Below the pieces are notes generated by a model. That model had not been told where the DNA came from. It made no database searches and worked only from the letters and a program-made list of their open reading frames with translations. Below, piece after piece: positions 10,128 to 20,700 of a DNA stretch of 64,000 nt. The DNA is taken from the NCBI GenBank assembly GCA_943736015.1, contig OX031065.1, positions 46,974,992 to 47,038,991 on the forward strand, read 5' to 3'. The stretch's first letter is position 1, and every line of letters starts with the position of its first letter. Made by a program: the position numbers and the translations under genes. Source of the stretch: Tridacna crocea. Its lineage: Eukaryota > Mollusca > Bivalvia > Cardiida > Cardiidae.

Positions 10128-10298
10128 GAAATAATCTTCTTTCTATCGTGGTATATCGTTCAATAAACCACGTTGTGAGTTATGAGGCGCAATGAATAAC
10201 CCACTCGGGCTATCGCCCTCGTGGATTATTTATTGTGCCTCATAACTCACAACTGTGGTTTATTGAACGATATACCACGATAGAAAGAAGATTATTTC
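10128..10298. mobile_element. Near-complete 171 bp palindrome (foldback element)
   Basis: The left arm GAAATAATCTTCTTTCTATC and its reverse complement at the right end pair almost to the centre. The inner part is GTGAGTTATGAGGC.GCAATGAATA, with a short GGGCTATCGCCC at the axis. It is unlike the TTAA family in sequence. Confidence 0.8.
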
Positions 10299-10359
10299 TT
10301 AAATGAATAGGGCGTCAAAAACCATACAATCAATAAATCAATAATCCTTAACCCGCTGT

Positions 10360-10596
10360 TTAACCCATTACCACACAATCCCTACTTTTGACACCCCCTG
10401 AGAAAGAAGCCTTTAAAAAACATTCACGGTGGGAAAAGGAGAAAATGCTGCATGGTAACCAGCATTTTCTCCTTTTCCCACAACGTTTTCTAACCTTCAC
10501 AAAACAAATTTCAAATTCTCAGTCACTTTAATTTTGTTGTCTGCAAATGCTTTCGATCTGGACAAGCCTAAAATAGTGTCGTTTGGTAATGAGTTG
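10360..10596 (+). mobile_element. TTAA hairpin element, subfamily A
   Basis: The left TTAA is intact; the right has become TTGG. The arms carry extra inserts (CATTCACGGTGGG and GCTGCATGGTAACC). Confidence 0.85.
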
Positions 10597-10609
10597 GTAT
10601 AAAGGAACT

Positions 10610-10770
10610 TTCCATGCAATATAATGAATGCAAGGGGGAGAGGGGGCGGGGATTTCAATGTCGGACAGTGTGGATCTAAGATCAGACTGCACTGAGCATG
10701 CAGTCTGATTTTGATCTATACTTTCCACAAAAAGGCTTTTGGGTCACTCTTAGCTGCCTAAGGATTAAAA
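10610..10770. mobile_element. GATC-palindrome miniature element
   Basis: CGGACAGTGTGGATCTAAGA..CAGACTGCA and its inverted TGCAGTCTGATTTTGATCTA flank ACTGAGCA. Then CACAAAAAGGCTTTTGGGTC and a CTGCCTAAGGATTAAAA end. Confidence 0.6.
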
Positions 10771-10799
10771 CATAATTCGAAAATAGTTAATGCGTGAAA

Positions 10800-10935
10800 T
10801 CAGCATTTTCTACTTTTCCAACAACGCTTTCTATTCTCTGAGATACAAATTTCGTGTTTCCAGTATAGATTTTATTTTTCGTCAGCACTTGCTTTCACAA
10901 TTTGAACAAATTGAACATGTCGTCTGGTAGAGAGA
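10800..10935 (+). mobile_element. TTAA hairpin element, decayed 3' half
   Basis: CAGCATTTTCTACTTTTCCAACAACGC followed by a weak right end (GTCGTCTGGTAGAGAG). The left half is unrecognisable. Confidence 0.5.
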
Positions 10936-10959
10936 CACGAATATTGAAACAGCTATGCT

Positions 10960-11705
10960 GTACACGCATTATATTCCGCTAGATCTGATTCTTCAAATAC
11001 ATATCTATCTGCTCAGGGCATTCTTGGTACAGAGCCGGACTACTTTTTAAAACAACTACCATTACTTTGAATTTCAAAATAAACGTTTACTTAATAAAAT
11101 GCTACCTGGTAGGGTCTATTCACCTATAATCAGCTAGCATGTAACCTATGCACCGGCCATTTATCAAAAACAACACTACAGGCTTGGGTAACAGCTTCTG
11201 TATAAGCCCTACTTTTTTCTCGTTGTCTGCGCATGTCATATTCTTGGAAGATTCGACCTGTCTTATATGACGCATCACTCTCCCCGATATCTGGGAGACT
11301 GTAGTAATACGCACTATAAAGTAGCAATGGAGAAAATGGCTTTCATAAATACGTCTGAGGAAAAAATCGGGCCTGTTTTAGCTCCAGATTTACCACTCTC
11401 CCCGATATCGGGGAGACTGTAGTAATACGCACTATAAAGTAGCAATGGAGAAAATGGCTTTTATAAATACGTTTGAGGAAAAAAAATCGGGCCTGTTTTA
11501 GCTCCAGATTTCTCTAAACTGCTGATCATAGCTGAGTGAATCGCATCTGGTTGCGTTTTATTGAGTATACGTTTATTTTAGTTTGAAATTCAAAGTAACG
11601 GTTGTCGCGTAGAAATGTGGTCCGGTTCTGTACCCAGGATGCCCAAATTAGATAGATGAGTATTTGTAGAATGCCATCTAGCGGGAGATAATGTATTTTC
11701 CCCTT
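10960..11705. mobile_element. ~750 bp element with long terminal inverted repeats
   Basis: 10966-11115 matches the reverse complement of 11545-11700 with scattered differences: TTACTTTGAATTTCAAA in both, GGTACAGA(G/A)CCGGAC in both, and CCGCTAGAT at the outer ends. No coding capacity was recognised. Target duplications were not resolved. Confidence 0.65.
11277..11513. repeat. Tandem duplication, 2 x ~118 bp
   Basis: Units at 11277-11394 and 11395-11513 differ at only a few positions; both begin ACTCTCCCCGATATC. They lie between the arms of the long inverted repeat described in the next entry, so the duplication is internal to that element. Confidence 0.9.
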
Positions 11706-12024
11706 CTATATGAGACGGGTGAAGCGTCATTGCAGAGAGGTCTAATCTTCGAAAAAAAAAAATGAAATGAGCAGACAACGTCTGTACACGTACAGATCAG
11801 CGCAACGATCAATCAAATCCTTGCTTTCATGGACTAATCGTGATGACACTATGACAAGATAAATTAATGATAAAACAATAGGGTAACATAAATGTATTCT
11901 TTGTCGGTGTAAATAGCCCAAAGGCGTTATTACCGTTGTTAGTTAATTTTTGAATTCAAAATTTAAATTTCCCCAATATATCGACATTTTTAACTGTAAC
12001 TGACAGGCTGACTGATGTAAACTT

Positions 12025-12510
12025 AGGACAGCTTGAACCAATTAGGGATCCTTCAAGGCTCAGTGGTACAGGATAGGTCTCGTTACCTGAAGGCCACTGG
12101 AAGCACTTTTTTTTCGTAGAAGTGTCCTTGGCCAAGACATTTCACAGCCCTATATAGCCAACTACTTGTTAACCCTTTACTCCACAGATACTTATTTCTA
12201 CGCATTACTTATAGGAGCATTTGGAAAATATTGTGGCAAAAGGTGAAATTGCTCGTCACGAGCAATTTCACCTTTTGTCAAAATGTTTTCTATGCTATCA
12301 AGAGGTTTCATATACACATAAAAAATGGCTTCATCCTTGCTGTTATTTAGGGTCAATTAGAGATACCATAGAAATGCCTTATGGGGTAAAGGGTTAACCC
12401 AGGACATAGATGAGTATACAACCTGTCACCGTGATATATGACTGAAATAACTTTGTTCAAAGCGCCGTATAACATTAATCAATCAATCAATCAATCAATC
12501 AATTGATCGA
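12025..12510 (+). mobile_element. SINE interrupted by a subfamily B hairpin element
   Basis: The body at 12025-12168 (GGCTCAGTGGTACAGGATAG..) and the tail at 12398-12510 (GTGATATATGACTGAAATAA then (AATC)n) flank the hairpin copy. The tail matches the SINE at 18410-18690. Confidence 0.5.
12169..12397 (+). mobile_element. TTAA hairpin element, subfamily B
   Basis: Both TTAA sites and the centre GCTCGTCACGAGC. Inserted in the SINE of 12025-12510. Confidence 0.9.
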
Positions 12511-12549
12511 TACGCCAAAGCGTATTGTGTTTGCCTTACTGCTCAGACT

Positions 12550-13346
12550 GAGGGTTTATAAAACAGCTAGCGGGTCATGTTGGTCCTGAGGTCTCTTACC
12601 TTGGCCTTTTGGCCAACCATGAACCATTCTTATCTCTTCCGAAATATCATGACAAACATTCTAACTACCTTTCAGGAGTATTGGACTGGAAGTATGGCAT
12701 TTATGGAGTATACGATGCTTTTCTGAGATTTGACCCAGTAACCTAGTTTTCGACCCAATATACACCCATTTTCTTGTTTCTTATAGAAATTATTTAGATA
12801 AACATTCTGACCAATTTTGAAAAGTATTGGATAGAAACTGTAGCCCTAGAAAAAATGCAATGTTGTTTTTTTTTTATTTCACATAGCGACCTGATTTTTG
12901 GTCCAAAGTGACCTAATTTTTGTGAAATTATCGAGGCAAACAATTTTACTATACCTTTCAAGAATATTGGACTTATAATGTGGCCCATAAGAGCGTACTC
13001 ACGATTTCTCAAACATTTGACCCAGTGACCTAATTCCTTTTTATACTTCGTTCAACATATCAGAGAGACAAAGATTCCACCCAGCTTTCCAGACGATCGG
13101 ACAGAAAATATGGCCTCTAGAGCATACACAAAATTTTTCTTGGGTTCGACAGAGTGACCTAGATTTTGACCCATTTTCGAACTCGTCCGATATATCTTCA
13201 AGACAAACAATCTAACCAATTTTCATGAGTACCATCCGACTGAAAATGTGGCCTCTACCGCGTGCACAAAATAAAAGTTGACGACGAACGACAGCCGCAG
13301 CACAAGCACCAAAACTCATTTTTAGCACTTCGTGCTCAGGTGAGCG
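12550..13346. mobile_element. Tandem-unit element ending GTGCTCAGGTGAGC
   Basis: Contains several divergent ~140 bp units with the phrase GTGACCTAGTTTT..GACCCA, then ATTGGACTGAAAATGTGGCC. It closes with a GACGACGAACGACAG-rich stretch and CACTTCGTGCTCAGGTGAGC. The left boundary is uncertain. Confidence 0.6.
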
Positions 13347-13537
13347 AAAAAGTGTCATTTAGAACATGCGTTTAAGAACCGATTCGACTTGGTCGATCAT
13401 GATCGCCTAGAGGTATGCGCGTGCATGCATGTCGACAAAAGGAAAGTTAAGGAGAGTCAGAAATTTATTTTTTGAGGGCAGTGGTTTATCGGGAAAAAAA
13501 AACCGCATTTTTTTCTACTTCATTGATTTCACTTTTA

Positions 13538-13540
<3 letters not shown>

Positions 13541-13584
<44 letters not shown>

Positions 13585-13590
13585 GGGGGG
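13541..13590. repeat. (AG)n followed by poly-G
   Basis: About 16 AG units run directly into 17 G. Other homopolymer or dinucleotide spots include poly-C at 15767-15779, poly-C plus (CA)n at 22664-22694, (GT)n at 27855-27866 and poly-G at 61592-61611. Confidence 0.95.
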
Positions 13591-13719
13591 TTGGAGGCAG
13601 GGACGGAGGAGGGTATTTTCCATTCTTCTTTTGTTTTCTGAAAATTGACCGGTATCATATCGGTACTCCTCGTCACTTTTTTTGCGAAGGTCTCGCAATA
13701 GATTATAATACGAACAAGT

Positions 13720-13952
13720 AAAGTACAGTTTTACCAGACGACAAAAATTTAGAATGTTCCAAATTCAAAGCATTAGCAGACGACAAAATTGAAGTGACTC
13801 AAAAATTGAAATTTGGTTTGGGAAGGGTAGAAAACATTGTGGGAAAAGGAGAAAATGCTGGTTACCAGCATTTTCTCCTTTTCCCACAGTGTTTTCAAAG
13901 GCTTCATCACAGAGTCGTCACAAAAACTAGGGATTGTTTAGTAAGGAGTTAA
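13720..13952 (-). mobile_element. TTAA hairpin element, subfamily A
   Basis: The right TTAA is intact and the left has decayed (CAGTTTTACCAGACGAC). The hairpin has one mismatch, ACAGTG against ATTGTG. Confidence 0.85.
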
Positions 13953-14477
13953 CAAATAGGGTTTTAAAATTCGTTTCAATCTCATCATAAAATGGATGCC
14001 CCAGGCGACGGAAGGAAAATTAAAAAATTCAATAAAATGATAGTTTTCCGGCAAGTTGGTCAAATGCGGTGAATTCGGGTAATTCGACATCATTTTCCGA
14101 TAATTAATCTGATATGAACAAAACGTATTGAAAAAAAAAAAAGAGAAGAAAAATAGAATAAAAACATAATTGTATATTGTGTAACGCGCGGCCAGCTGGT
14201 TCGGATGTTTGATGTTGAATGGAAACATTGTACCAGTGAAAGGTTGTAACTCTGAGATAAATTAGACAAATTCGACTAAAGTGTCTGTATTTTGAATAAC
14301 TGCGGTTATCACGTTTTTATCACTTTTTTTTTGTGTGTGTAGGCGACTGAAAAAATGGCAGAGTTAAATAGTTGTGGTAATAAAAAAATTGAAGCACTGT
14401 GTTTATGAATGGGAATTTTAAGACCGAGTAAGTACTTTCTATGTTTTAGTAAGTAGATCTATATTTAGCTTACTTAT

Positions 14478-14717
14478 TTAACCCGTTACCAGAATGGTAA
14501 AATCTCCGATTTCTCGAAATGAAAAATATTTGCCGACGAAAAAAAATATCATGCAACTCAAATGTTGATGGTTTAATTATGGAAGGATAGAAAACATTGC
14601 CCGGAAAGGAGAAAAATAAAATCTTTGTTACTGACATTTTCTCCTTTGCTTGCAATGCTTTCAGACGTCCTCTTCTTCAGGTTCTCTGAAAAACGAGATC
14701 GGATGGTAAAGGGTTAA
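14478..14717 (-). mobile_element. TTAA hairpin element, subfamily A, divergent
   Basis: Both TTAA sites. Ends and hairpin strongly mutated, an old copy. Confidence 0.75.
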
Positions 14718-14909
14718 ATATTCAGTTTCCAAGACAAATTTGTACTTGACTGCTTTGAAAGTGACACAGATGGTTTATGCTCTGTGGAAAAGGGGGTTTA
14801 ATGCATTTGCGAAAAGTTCCACCCAGGCAGTTAGCGTATGCTGGCCTGGGCCGAAACTTTTCGCTCTCAGTCAATTTTCTGTATGTCAAAGGATCGTTCT
14901 ATCTCATTA

Positions 14910-15137
14910 TTAACCCATTATCACACAATCCCTACTTTTGACGACCCTGAGAAAGAAGCCTGTTGAAAACATTGTGGGAAAAAGGAGAAAATGCTGGTAA
15001 CCAGCATTTTCTCCTTTTCCCACAGTGTTTCCTACCCTTCACAGAACAGTTTCAAATTTTCAGTGACTTTTATTCTGTCGTCTGCTTATGCTTTTTATGT
15101 GGAAAAACTAAATTTTTGTCGTTTGGTAATGAGTTAA
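14910..15137 (+). mobile_element. TTAA hairpin element, subfamily A
   Basis: Both TTAA sites; one extra A in the left arm and ACAGTG in the right. Confidence 0.9.
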
Positions 15138-15404
15138 GTAATTTTTCAGAGAAAGCAGCTATTGTGGATGGATGAATATGTGATGTGGGTTGCTTAATAA
15201 CATATATCACGGTAATTCATTATACCCGCTTTTGTGGGAGCGGGACTCAAATGAATTAACGAAATTGAACAAAATTGAAGACACGTTAAATAAATGCATG
15301 TAGCACCCTTAGGCAAACTTGTCCATTGTTCTTTAGCAGCAGTCTTCTTCTTTTTCCACAATGTTTTCTAAAGTGGTCTCCTGCCACTGATATTACGATT
15401 ACCG

Positions 15405-15619
15405 GGTAACTCTTTAGCAAACGACAAAATTCTAGACTTGTCCAAATTGAAAGGCTAAAAGCATTTGCAGACGACAAAAAAGTCATTCGAAAATTAAAAC
15501 GTTAGAAGAAATATAAAACATTGTCGGAAAAGGAGAAAATGCTGGTTACCAGCGTTTTCTCCTTTTTCCCACAATGATTTCAGAAAGCTACTTCCTTGGG
15601 GGTCGAGGTAAAGGGTTAA
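15405..15619 (-). mobile_element. TTAA hairpin element, subfamily A
   Basis: The right TTAA is intact and the left is mutated (GGGTAACTC). A hairpin fragment of another copy precedes it at 15330-15400. Confidence 0.8.
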
Positions 15620-16843
15620 TATACAGATGGATTTGAAGAAATGCAAGACAAATACTGCAAGAAAAGAACGTGCGTATATAGCAGGCGTGTGTTCTTTTTA
15701 TTTTTACAGTGATACGCCGAACGTAAAAAAGAAAGGGTTGATTGCTTATTTATGTAGTCTGATTTCCCCCCCCCCCCCCATTCTTTGAAAAAAGGAAAAG
15801 TGATATATTTTCGTAGAGGTGTGTCACGAGAATAAATTATTCCGACTGATTTTCTTTTATCTAAATTCTGTGATTTCAAGTAGATACATTAATAGACTGA
15901 CTACGCGGTATCTATCTCTTTATCATTTAGATATGTAAATGTAGAATTTTCCTCACAATATGTAAATCTACGAATGTAAAGTACGGATCCACCCGAAAAC
16001 GAAGCTCCCGAATTCTTGCATCATACTCCTTAATTCTATTCATTTCCTTTCGGCTCTGACAGAAAATTTCAATCTCTGTTAGCTAAGCGCTTTTCCAAAT
16101 GCCCTTGGCTGTTGGGTGACCTAGAACTTTCTGACTGCCGGTAAGATTTCGTAACAGCGTCTAGACGGTAACCCGCTCTGCGATTTACATTGTGAGACTT
16201 GAATTTACTGTAAAAAATTACAAATGTAATTCACCGTGAGCTTCACGTCTCTAGAATTGTATTGGGCGCAACATAATTTCACTAAGAGCAGTTGTATGGA
16301 GTTGAGTTTTAGTGAATGCACCGGGTTCGACTCTATAACCGGATTTGACTGATTATTGTCAATTTCTTTAATCTACTGACCAATTTGTTTCAAGGTTTGC
16401 AGACCCCTTGTTTCTTTCACAAACGTTTATAAATGATAAATGTTTAAAATTACTGTCTTGTGAGTCCAGGGTGAAATAATAAAATAGCCATATGTGTAAG
16501 TTTCTAAGCTGAAGCCTGGTTATTGTGTCGATGATTTTATAATTTACTTGTTGGAACACTCAATTTGATCAAAACTTGTGTCATGAAGAAAATTATTAAG
16601 AATTACCAATTATCAAACTTCAATATCTTTTATCATAGCTGGACATGTTTTCAAAACATATCAATTTTCAATACCTTGAGGTAACCTCATTTGTTGCGTG
16701 CACTGGAAGTAATATGACATCACCATTTGTCTTCACTGTTTGTCTACTCTTGATACAGGGAGGCAGCCTTCACTGCTAACTAGATAAAAAAGCAAAAATT
16801 TGTCAAAAGTAAGCAAATGAAAATTATTTCTAGCAATTATTCT
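15620..16843. other. No gene recognised
   Basis: Apart from poly-C at 15767-15779, I see no repeat family, RNA or convincing coding frame here. It could contain the ADCK5 promoter or first exon, but nothing marks one. Confidence 0.5.
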
Positions 16844-17076
16844 TTAACCCTTTACCAAACTACAAAATTTAAACCATGCCCAAATTGAAAGCATTTGCAA
16901 ACAACAATTTCCATGCGACTCAAATGGTGCAATTTTGCTTTGATAGGGTGAAAAAAAAAAACATTGTGGGAAAAGGAGGAAATGCTGGCTACCAGCATTT
17001 TCTCCTTTTCCCTCAATGTTTCAAAAGGCCTATTCTACAGGGTCGTTTAAACCCGGGATTGTTTGGTAAAGGATTA
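16844..17076 (-). mobile_element. TTAA hairpin element, subfamily A
   Basis: Both TTAA sites. An A-run expands the arm (GTGAAAAAAAAAAACATTG). 230 bp before the ADCK5 leader exon. Confidence 0.88.
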
Positions 17077-17308
17077 ATATCACAATTTTTGTTATTACTT
17101 TTTTAAGATTGCATAGTACCAACTTTGGTAAATACATAGTAGATTGTAAAACAAACATTTACATGAGGATAACCTTATGATAATTTTCCATGTGTCTGCT
17201 TTCAGAAGGTCACATGACTGTGTGTCACTCAGACTACCATATACTATATAGTATAAATTTGTAATTGTTTGGAAAAGGGTTTAATACAAGAATTTTCTCT
17301 CTTTTCAG

Positions 17309-17427
17309 ATGATGATGACTTTATCAACACTGTACAGAGTCTATCAGTAACTCAGCAAACTTCAGTACTTCTAGATCTATATCAAAGTCCAGTATCTGGC
17401 TAGTGGCTAAACATTTCAAACCTCACA
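17309..17427 (+). promoter_or_regulatory. ADCK5: ADCK5 5' leader after a possible upstream intron, with a short uORF
   Basis: A pyrimidine-rich tract ends in CAG at 17306-17308, so an untranslated first exon may lie upstream. The segment begins with three ATG codons in a row. They open a 13-codon reading frame that stops at 17348-17350, out of frame with the main start at 17428. No upstream exon or promoter could be recognised. Confidence 0.4.
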
Positions 17428-17708
17428 ATGTTGGTCAGAGGTTTCCAGTCTACATTTACCTTATTTTCAAACTGTTCACAGTGCCACAGTCAGAGATTGT
17501 TAAATCTCTCACGGACAGAAATGTTACATCTCTTAAAGAAAAACCTTTCAGATACAGTTAAAGTAAAACAAAAGGTGTCTAGGTCACGTAAACTTCTATA
17601 CGGACTTGGAATCATTGCGGCAGCTGCTGGTGGGACATATTTAACCCTGAAGGAGCCTCAGAAAAGAAAAGTGAGAGTACTACTTGGTGGTTTTGTCAGG
17701 TTTTTTAG
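17428..17708 (+). CDS. ADCK5: ADCK5 coding exon 1
   Basis: Encodes residues 1-93 plus two bases of Arg94. It carries a presequence-like stretch rich in Ser, Arg, Leu and Lys with few acidic residues, then a membrane-anchor-like segment ([17 protein letters not shown]). The donor is AG|GTATGA, phase 2. The start is the first in-frame ATG (CACAATG). A hairpin element begins 30 bp past the donor. Confidence 0.8.
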
Positions 17709-20700
17709 GTATGATATTTTCTGGTGTTTGAGTCTTTTTAACTCTTAACCATGGAATCACGACTTTTGACGACCTTTGTAAAGAAGCCTTTTGAAAACAT
17801 TGTGGAAAAAGGAGAAAATGCTGATAACCAGCATTTTCTCCTTTTCCCACAAAGTTTTCTACCCTATCAACAAACAGTTGCACCATTTGAGCCACAGTGG
17901 AATTGTCGTCTGCAAATGCTTTCAATTCGGACGGGGCTAAAACTGTGTGGTAAAGAGTTAACTTGTGACAGATTAAGTTTTACCACACAATCCTGACTTA
18001 ATGACCCTGAAGAAAGATTCTCTCAGAAAATCTTGTGCAAAAGGAGGAAATACTCGTAACCAACATTTTCTCCTTATCCCACATTGTTTTCTTCTCTGTC
18101 AGGAATATGTTTTATTATTTAAGCCACCTTTGATTTGTTGTCTTCAAATGATTTCAAATTTGATTTCCTCCAGTCTAAAGTTTTCTTGTGTGGTAAAGAT
18201 AAGATTAATTTTTTGTTGCGCGGTACAAGTTTAACTTTTTCCGTACCTTAAATAACACCAGAAGCTTTTGTGGACAATCTAGATCAAGATCAGCCTGCAC
18301 AGAATCTGCAGTCTGATCTACAGTGTCCATTGCTATATTCTAGAATATGACTGAACTGTCTCTTGATCTTGCAGAGGAAATGTAGTTTTAGCCTTTTAGA
18401 AAATGCAGAGAGCAGAGGGGTTGTAGGTTTAATCCCTGGCTTGGCCAGTTTTTCTCTGAGAATGGATGAGTTGTTATGACAGGATTCATTCCTCTCCTCA
18501 ATGCTTATCATTGTTTCAGTTATGGTTAAATGGGAAAGTAGCCTGTGGCTTGGCAAAAGGATATTGTGCGGAGTACTAGTAGAAGAAGCTCCAGGAATAC
18601 ATGGATAGGTTCACTGGCCTCTGTGATATAACTGAAATAAATCTGGATGTTAAACACCATAAAATCAATCAATAAATAAAATCAATAAAATCAGTCAATG
18701 AGTAAAACTAAAACACAATCAGTCATAGATAAATGAGAGAGTGCAAGTTATTTATTTAGTAAAAAGAGTTAACCCATTACCACTCAATCCCTACTTTTGA
18801 CGACCCTGAGAAAGAAGCCTTTGGAAAACATGGTGGGAAAACGAGAAAATGCTGGTAACCAGCTTTTTCTCCTTTTCCCACAATGTTTTCTACCCTTCAC
18901 AAAACAAATTCCAAATTTTCAGTTACTTTTATTTTGTCGCCTGCAAGTGCTTTCATTTTGGACAAACCTAAAATTTTGTGGTTTAGTACACAGTTAATGC
19001 CATCTTGAACTTATATGTTATTTTTCCAGATCAGCCATTATTGGACTTTCCGTTTCCATTGACTACAAATGGTCATTGTGGAACATTGCAGAAGAGAGCT
19101 CAGAATATGAAAAAGCTATCAAGTTGTGTCATAAACGTTCCGCAGAAAAACTGTTGATGGGTTGTTTAAGCAACGGAGGATTATATGTGAAATTAGGTCA
19201 GGGACTCGTATCAATGAATCATATTTTACCAAAGGAATACGTAGAAACTTTAGTTATTTTACAAGACAAGGCTCTCTCCATGGCCCCTGAGGATGTAAGT
19301 ATTTCTGTGTTTTTTATTTTATTCAGTTTATGAATTTATTTATCATTTTAACCTGTTACCACACAGCAAAATTTAGACCTATTCAAATTGAAAGCATTTG
19401 CATATGACAATTCAAAAGTGGCTCAAGTGGTACACTTTTGCTTTGGTAGGGTAGAAAACATTGTGGAAAAAGGAGAAAATGTTGGTTACCAGCATTTTCT
19501 CCTTTTCCCACAATGTTTTCAAAAGGCTTCTTCCTCAGGGTCTTTAAATGTTGTCATTGTGTGGTAAAGGGTTAATGTTTTTTTTCCCTCATCAGGAGAA
19601 CCAGACCTTACCAATCTTAGTTGTTTGCCAAACTTCAAGATTTTAGATTTGTTGAAATTTAGAATGTCAGTTGTAGAAAAGATTGAAAACTGTGAGAAAA
19701 GAGAAAATGCTGGTGACAAGCATTTTCTTCTTTTCCCAGAATGTTTTCCAAAGCCCTTTCCTATAGCAGCCAATTCTGGTATATTGTTCGAAGACAACTT
19801 TAAAGTTTTCATATTGAATGTATTTGCTATTGACATGTTGACATGATGAGACTTTTGGGAAGGGTAGAAGAAATGGAAAAAGGATACATGTATTTGCTAA
19901 GTTGTAATTATTTATAATTCTTTTTTGGTATTTTTCGAAGGTGGGAATCCACACTATTTTAAAAGACTTGACCCTTTTTGGAGTGAAACTGAAAAAATAC
20001 AATCTATTCAATTCACTGTTACCCATGGACCACTGCAACCTTGTGACCTTAACCGTTTACCAAACAATCCCTGGTTTTAACAACCCTAAGGAAGAGGCCT
20101 TTTGAAAACATTGTGGTATACCGGTAGGAGAAAATAGCATTTTCTCCTGTTTCCACAATGTTTTCTACCATTGGGAAGTCAAATTTTAATTTTTGAGTCA
20201 CTTCTTTTTTTTTATCATCTGCTAATGCTTTCAATTTGGACAATTTTAAAATTTTGTTGTTTAGTAAATTTTTGACACTTTCCCATAGCAATAGCTACAA
20301 AAAGAAAAATGATAACTTTAGCAAACTCTTTCAGACTTGTTTCTTGTTTTCAGATGGAGGAATTATTTTTAGAGGACTTTGGTGAATCTCCACATACTTT
20401 GTTTAAAGACTTCGATGAGGAACCTATAGCAGCTGCCAGTCTGGCTCAAGTCCACAGAGCTACAACAAAGGATGGGCAAGAAGTTGCTGTGAAAGTAAGT
20501 AGTAAATGCAATTTTTATCTCTATCACAGGTGAGGCACACATAATTATCTGGCCTCCACTCTTTTGGATGTTTCATGATTGGGGAAAAAAAAAAGAAATT
20601 CTAGGGAAGAAATGTTTTCTGTGCAGAGTATATGGTTTATTTCAGAAATCTGTGTTCCAAAACGAGATTGAGAAAATTGGGAAAAAATTTGAGAAATACA

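Noticed and set aside
13486..13698. Frames across (GA)n and poly-G
   Set aside because: Low-complexity translation products of the microsatellite.
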